Source: Cricetomys ansorgei (Eukaryota > Chordata > Mammalia > Rodentia > Nesomyidae). Taken from it: a stretch of DNA of 64,000 nucleotides. The translations under genes and the position numbers were made by a program. The notes beneath the pieces are model-generated. The model saw nothing but the letters and a program-made list of their open reading frames with translations, ran no database searches and was not told the origin of the DNA. Shown here one piece after another: positions 61,001-64,000 of this stretch; the stretch's first letter is position 1, and each line of letters opens with the position of its first letter. Location: contig JAMJFZ010002500.1 in NCBI GenBank assembly GCA_026225945.1, positions 2,040,501 through 2,104,500 of the forward strand, in the 5' to 3' direction.

Positions 61001-64000
61001 AGTGTTCCAACCCCGCTTCTGCTGCCTTGCTGTGGAAATAAAGAAGAGATGCTGCTGTACAGTTAGGGGAGTGGGAGGTATGCCTTGGCGGGTACCCAGG
61101 AAAGGGAAGGATGTGTAGTGAAGGTCGTTATCTGAGAGTGTGGAGGAGGATCAGAGACTGCTCTTCTTACACTGGATTGCCACGCCCTTCACAATGTAGC
61201 AACAGCTTCTGGCCTTCTCGGGGGTGTGCAGGTTCTGGCCTAATCATGGCTGTCGGCGTGTCTGTGGAGAGGTACATGATGTCAGTGCAAAACTCCCCAC
61301 TCTGTGTAGGAGATCCCTAAAATCTTGGAATCACTTAGTTACATTCTGCAGACTTTTACATCCATCCCCCAAAAATCTCAGACATCTGAGAGCTCAGAAA
61401 AGACCTTCTTTCTCCTTGCTCTTGTGAACAGGGTCTGTGACTGCTGCTGACTGTGAGAACAACCTGTTGTATCTCAGCCTATGAGTGATGGGATTCCAGC
61501 AAGCTGGCCCTTGGTGGGGCCTACAGGATGTCTTAGCAGACCTTTGGAGAACCCATGGTTTATTCATGCCTAGCAAACTGCCTGGCACATAGACAGGACC
61601 TAATATATACTTCTAAATGAACAAAGAAAGTGAATTTGACACTGGCTGGGTTCACAACCTCTCAATTCTGTCTACGCTGTGAGGGAGCTTAGAAGCGAAA
61701 GCAGCGCTTGGACACAAAGCATCCCTTTGAATGGTCAGTCCAAACATGGAATGCGAGCACAGAAACAGCAAGGGTGGGGGTCATATTTTGGCTGCAAAAA
61801 AAAGGCCTGAGACAATATAGATGGCTCTTTGAGGGAATAATGACATCTGTCATTGATGCCAAAAGGCTGCTTAGAAGGCTGGGTCCAGATGGTGGTTTAG
61901 AACAATATGACCAGATGCTGGTTTGGAACTGCAGATAAAGAGGCTGCACTTTCCCTCAGGACAGAGCCAACCTTAACAAGCAGTTAATGAACATGCTTCA
62001 GTTAAATCATACAGGACAAAGTGAACCAAGCCCAGGTGAGAGAATGAGTATTCCAGGGCTTCACAGCTATAGAGACCTCTAGCATAACACCTGGAATGTA
62101 GCTTTTGTTGACTGGCTGACAATTACAGGACAAAGGGGACCTTGGAGAGTAATAGCCAGATGGCCTGGTATCTAAGAGAAGACTCTTTCAGGGTTCCAAT
62201 AGTATAGAGTCTTCTTCAGTTATGGCCAAGGCCCAGGGCTCAAGGGAACTGCCCAAGGCCCAGGGTCTCACATTTGAAACTAGTAAATACAGAAACACTT
62301 TACAGAAATTTAGAACTCTGAAGTTTGCAGAGTTCTTTCATTTATATTATTCCATTCATCCTCAGGATGATTCAGGGTAGAAAGCCAGATTCACAGAGAG
62401 ACGAAATGCTTTTGTCAAGGCAATACAGGTAGTACGTGTCAGTACTGGCTAGAAGGCTAGTCATCAGCCTGCTGACTGAATGCCATCCAAATGGACCATA
62501 GTACTATCCTAAATCATGCTAAAGTTTGAACAAAGGGTCTAGCCACTGATTAAACGGTACTGAAGTTAGAAAGTTAACCAACTTGTGTCTTCCATGAGAA
62601 GACTAAAATCTCTAGCTGTTTTTGAAAAGTCCACACTAGGACATAAATGCACTGCTGTAGATGCCCAAGTGCTCAGCTCCACACTTCGATTATTCCTTTC
62701 CCTTTCCACACAGGAAAGTTCCATTGAAGAGTTTCCAGATTTCCTCAGATGAGAAATTTACACATATTCCAACTCCTTTAGACATTCCCTACTCGTGCTA
62801 GAGGCAGAGTCCACAAAAAGGATGAAGCGATGATCCTGACAACTGGCTGTGATGGGTCAGAACCCCAAGCAGCAGCACCCAACTGGGGTGAATAGTGAAG
62901 CGAATGGGAGGTAAAAGTCCTCAGCATGTTTCAACGCTAGAGAGAATCGTGTTTCTTTTCCACCCACACCTTCTGACACCACAGAATGTTAGAGTGAAAA
63001 AGAACTGGCCATAATGATGGCCATGCACACCCCTCTCATTTCACAAATAAACAAACCAACACCAGTGGGGGGGAAGCTGCCTTCATGCCACACAACCAGC
63101 GATGTAGTGGAGTACAGATTAGTAACTGTATCCCAAGACTCTGGGTTTGCTACACTTGTTACTGTCGTTTACAGTCTCGTTGTGTTTCACCAGTGTAACC
63201 CAAGGGCTGCCAAACGTTGCCCGTGGGCCAAATCTTACCAGCTGCAAGCTTTTGTAAATAAAGTTTTATTGGAATGTAGCCCAACTCATTCGTTTACACT
63301 TTGTCTGTGGCTGCTCTCCTGTAGCACACGCAGAGTCAACTCACTGAGACAAAGACCTCAGCTCTCCAAGCCTACAGCGTTTACTCCAGGGCCTCTCTCT
63401 GAAGCATTACCACCTTGGCTGCGCATGGCGCTTCCTGTGCAGCCAGCATCGCTTTCCTTTCCCCCCCTCTCTACCTCACACCTGGTCCTTCTCACCCCAA
63501 GGCCCATGACATACATAAAACTTCAATGCGCTGAGAGGTGGATCTGTCAGCTCCCTTTAGAGATTCATGGTTCACAGAGCACACGATGTTTGCTCCATCA
63601 TCCTCCCGGGTAACCAGGAATGACACTGAGCTGCTCACAGTGAAGGTTTTGCCGTTGGGATCTTCCTGGACTCGTGTTTGGTCCCCTAGAATGCAGAAAC
63701 AGACAGATAGACAGAAACACACACACACACACTGTAAGTATACAGATAGACTGTGTCTTAATGTATAGATACTGTCTAGGTCCCCACAGATTCTGAGTCT
63801 ATCTTGGACAAGCTTAGACATTTTTTGAAATGGATATGAATGTATAAAGAGAATGTAGACACTGATACAGACTTTCTTCATCTCCACTATTTCTTATATG
63901 TCATATATAGACATATTTCACCCACCCCTCCCCTGTACCACCCCAGTCCTGTAACCCTGTGGCAGGAGCTACTCACCATGGAGTTCTTGGTCCCCTTTCC
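56634..64000 (-). CDS. Cadm3: Cell adhesion molecule 3 (Necl-1/SynCAM3), 3' part: edge of exon 4 and exons 5-9
   Basis: CADM3 is a neuronal single-pass immunoglobulin-superfamily protein that mediates calcium-independent homophilic and heterophilic (nectin/CADM) adhesion at synapses and axon-glia contacts. Its cytoplasmic tail binds band 4.1 proteins and, through a C-terminal EYFI, PDZ proteins. Seen in minus-strand order: end of exon 4 (63977-64000), exon 5 (63515-63685), exon 6 (61171-61261), exon 7 (60598-60767), exon 8 with the membrane segment (57507-57632) and exon 9 with the tail and stop TAG (56634-56752). Every junction has GT-AG sites and matching phase, with no stop or frameshift. 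The protein is nearly identical to mammalian CADM3. The signal peptide, Ig V domain and start of Ig domain 2 lie beyond the right edge, so the gene is partial only because of the window. Confidence 0.97.
57507..57632 (-). CDS. Cadm3: Cadm3 exon 8 (stalk and transmembrane segment)
   Basis: Acceptor TGTTCTCCCTGCAG; (D)[17 protein letters not shown] then a hydrophobic run ending [11 protein letters not shown], donor GTCAGA. The RHK stop-transfer residues follow the membrane helix. Confidence 0.97.
58003..58093. repeat. Compound (TC)n-(AC)n microsatellite in Cadm3 intron 7
   Basis: About 40 bp of CT repeats followed, after GATA, by about 45 bp of CA repeats. Likely highly polymorphic. Confidence 0.95.
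59880..60075 (-). repeat. Rodent interspersed repeat in Cadm3 intron 7
   Basis: GTGTGTGAATGTGCATGTGTG, TTTTGAGACAGAGTCATCTC and ACTAGGATTACACATGTGAA resemble the repeat at 18444-18780. Family and strand are not certain. Confidence 0.45.
60598..60767 (-). CDS. Cadm3: Cadm3 exon 7 (rest of Ig domain 3)
   Basis: The acceptor CTATCCCAACAG leads into (V)[14 protein letters not shown]. The Ig core [15 protein letters not shown] carries the domain's second Cys, and the exon ends LNVN plus G before GTGAGT. His in PQHY replaces the usual Gln (PQQY). Confidence 0.97.
61171..61261 (-). CDS. Cadm3: Cadm3 exon 6 (start of Ig domain 3)
   Basis: Acceptor CTCTCCACAG; reads (Y)[16 protein letters not shown], then [13 protein letters not shown] and GT of Val; donor GTAAGA (61165-61170). 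At 91 bp it is too short and interrupted for ordinary ORF calls. Confidence 0.96.
62330..62470 (-). repeat. MIR remnant
   Basis: CATTCATCCTCAGGATGATT and TCACAGAGAGACGAAATGCT suggest an inverted MIR in Cadm3 intron 5. Confidence 0.5.
63195..63350 (+). repeat. Ancient hAT-type DNA transposon remnant
   Basis: Within Cadm3 intron 5. TTTGTAAATAAAGTTTTATTGGAA with the following CATTCGTTTACACTTTGTCTGTGGCTGC is a common old mammalian MER/Charlie-type pattern, recalled from memory. Confidence 0.55.
63515..63685 (-). CDS. Cadm3: Cadm3 exon 5 (Ig domain 2, second half)
   Basis: The acceptor CATTCTAG precedes GG|GAC (Gly, Asp). It encodes [16 protein letters not shown] ... [16 protein letters not shown] ... 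SQRIEVL, ending T|GTATGT (phase 1). The Cys of CSVNHE closes the Ig2 disulfide. Confidence 0.96.
63977..64000 (-). CDS. Cadm3: Cadm3 exon 4, 3' end (cut by window)
   Basis: Reads RKGDQELH plus one base of a Gly codon, then donor GTGAGT (63971-63976). Only 24 bp are inside the window. Confidence 0.9.

Noticed and set aside
63014..63613. 199-codon plus-strand frame
   Set aside because: It runs antisense across Cadm3 exon 5 and an old transposon remnant; no family resemblance and no independent support.
1..64000. CRISPR arrays, bacterial operons, tRNA or rRNA genes
   Set aside because: None seen; tRNA-like signals belong to B2/B3 SINEs, and the window is vertebrate nuclear DNA.

Overview
This is a rodent (muroid-like) nuclear genome window, probably from a species other than house mouse or brown rat. 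The evidence is spliced vertebrate genes with GT-AG introns, B1 and B2/B3-type SINEs, Lx-like L1 3' ends, URR1-like hAT elements and many (CA)n/(GA)n microsatellites. The protein-coding content matches the conserved block on mouse chromosome 1 / human 1q23.2 that holds the pentraxins, ACKR1 and CADM3. The species call is an inference from repeats and protein divergence.

Layout. (1) 0.2-3.4 kb, minus strand: a two-exon short pentraxin, closest to mucosal pentraxin (Mptx). Its start codon, signal peptide, splice sites, cysteine pair and calcium ligands are intact, but an in-frame TAA lies early in exon 2, so as read it is a pseudogene or null allele. (2) 3.4-50 kb: a gene-poor interval with no supportable gene. 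It holds old and rodent-type L1 pieces on both strands, SINEs, MIR remnants, a solo LTR inside a URR1-like hAT element, a perfect 7 x 20 bp minisatellite, and one non-repeat segment rich in homeodomain/POU-type motifs. (3) 50-53.1 kb, minus strand: Ackr1 (Duffy antigen/atypical chemokine receptor), two coding exons, with the erythroid GATA box upstream. Just 3' of it is a patch of local duplications that includes a 58 bp copy of Ackr1 coding sequence. (4) 54.4-64 kb, minus strand: the 3' part of Cadm3 (Necl-1/SynCAM3), with the edge of exon 4 and complete exons 5-9. Its 5' exons lie beyond the right edge.

The genes do not form a pathway. All three lie on the minus strand, and their order is that expected for the mammalian locus. 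No wholly new system was found. The most notable points are the single-lesion Mptx pseudogene, the conserved Duffy GATA site, the partial Ackr1 duplicate, and an L1 flanked by roughly 270 bp direct repeats.
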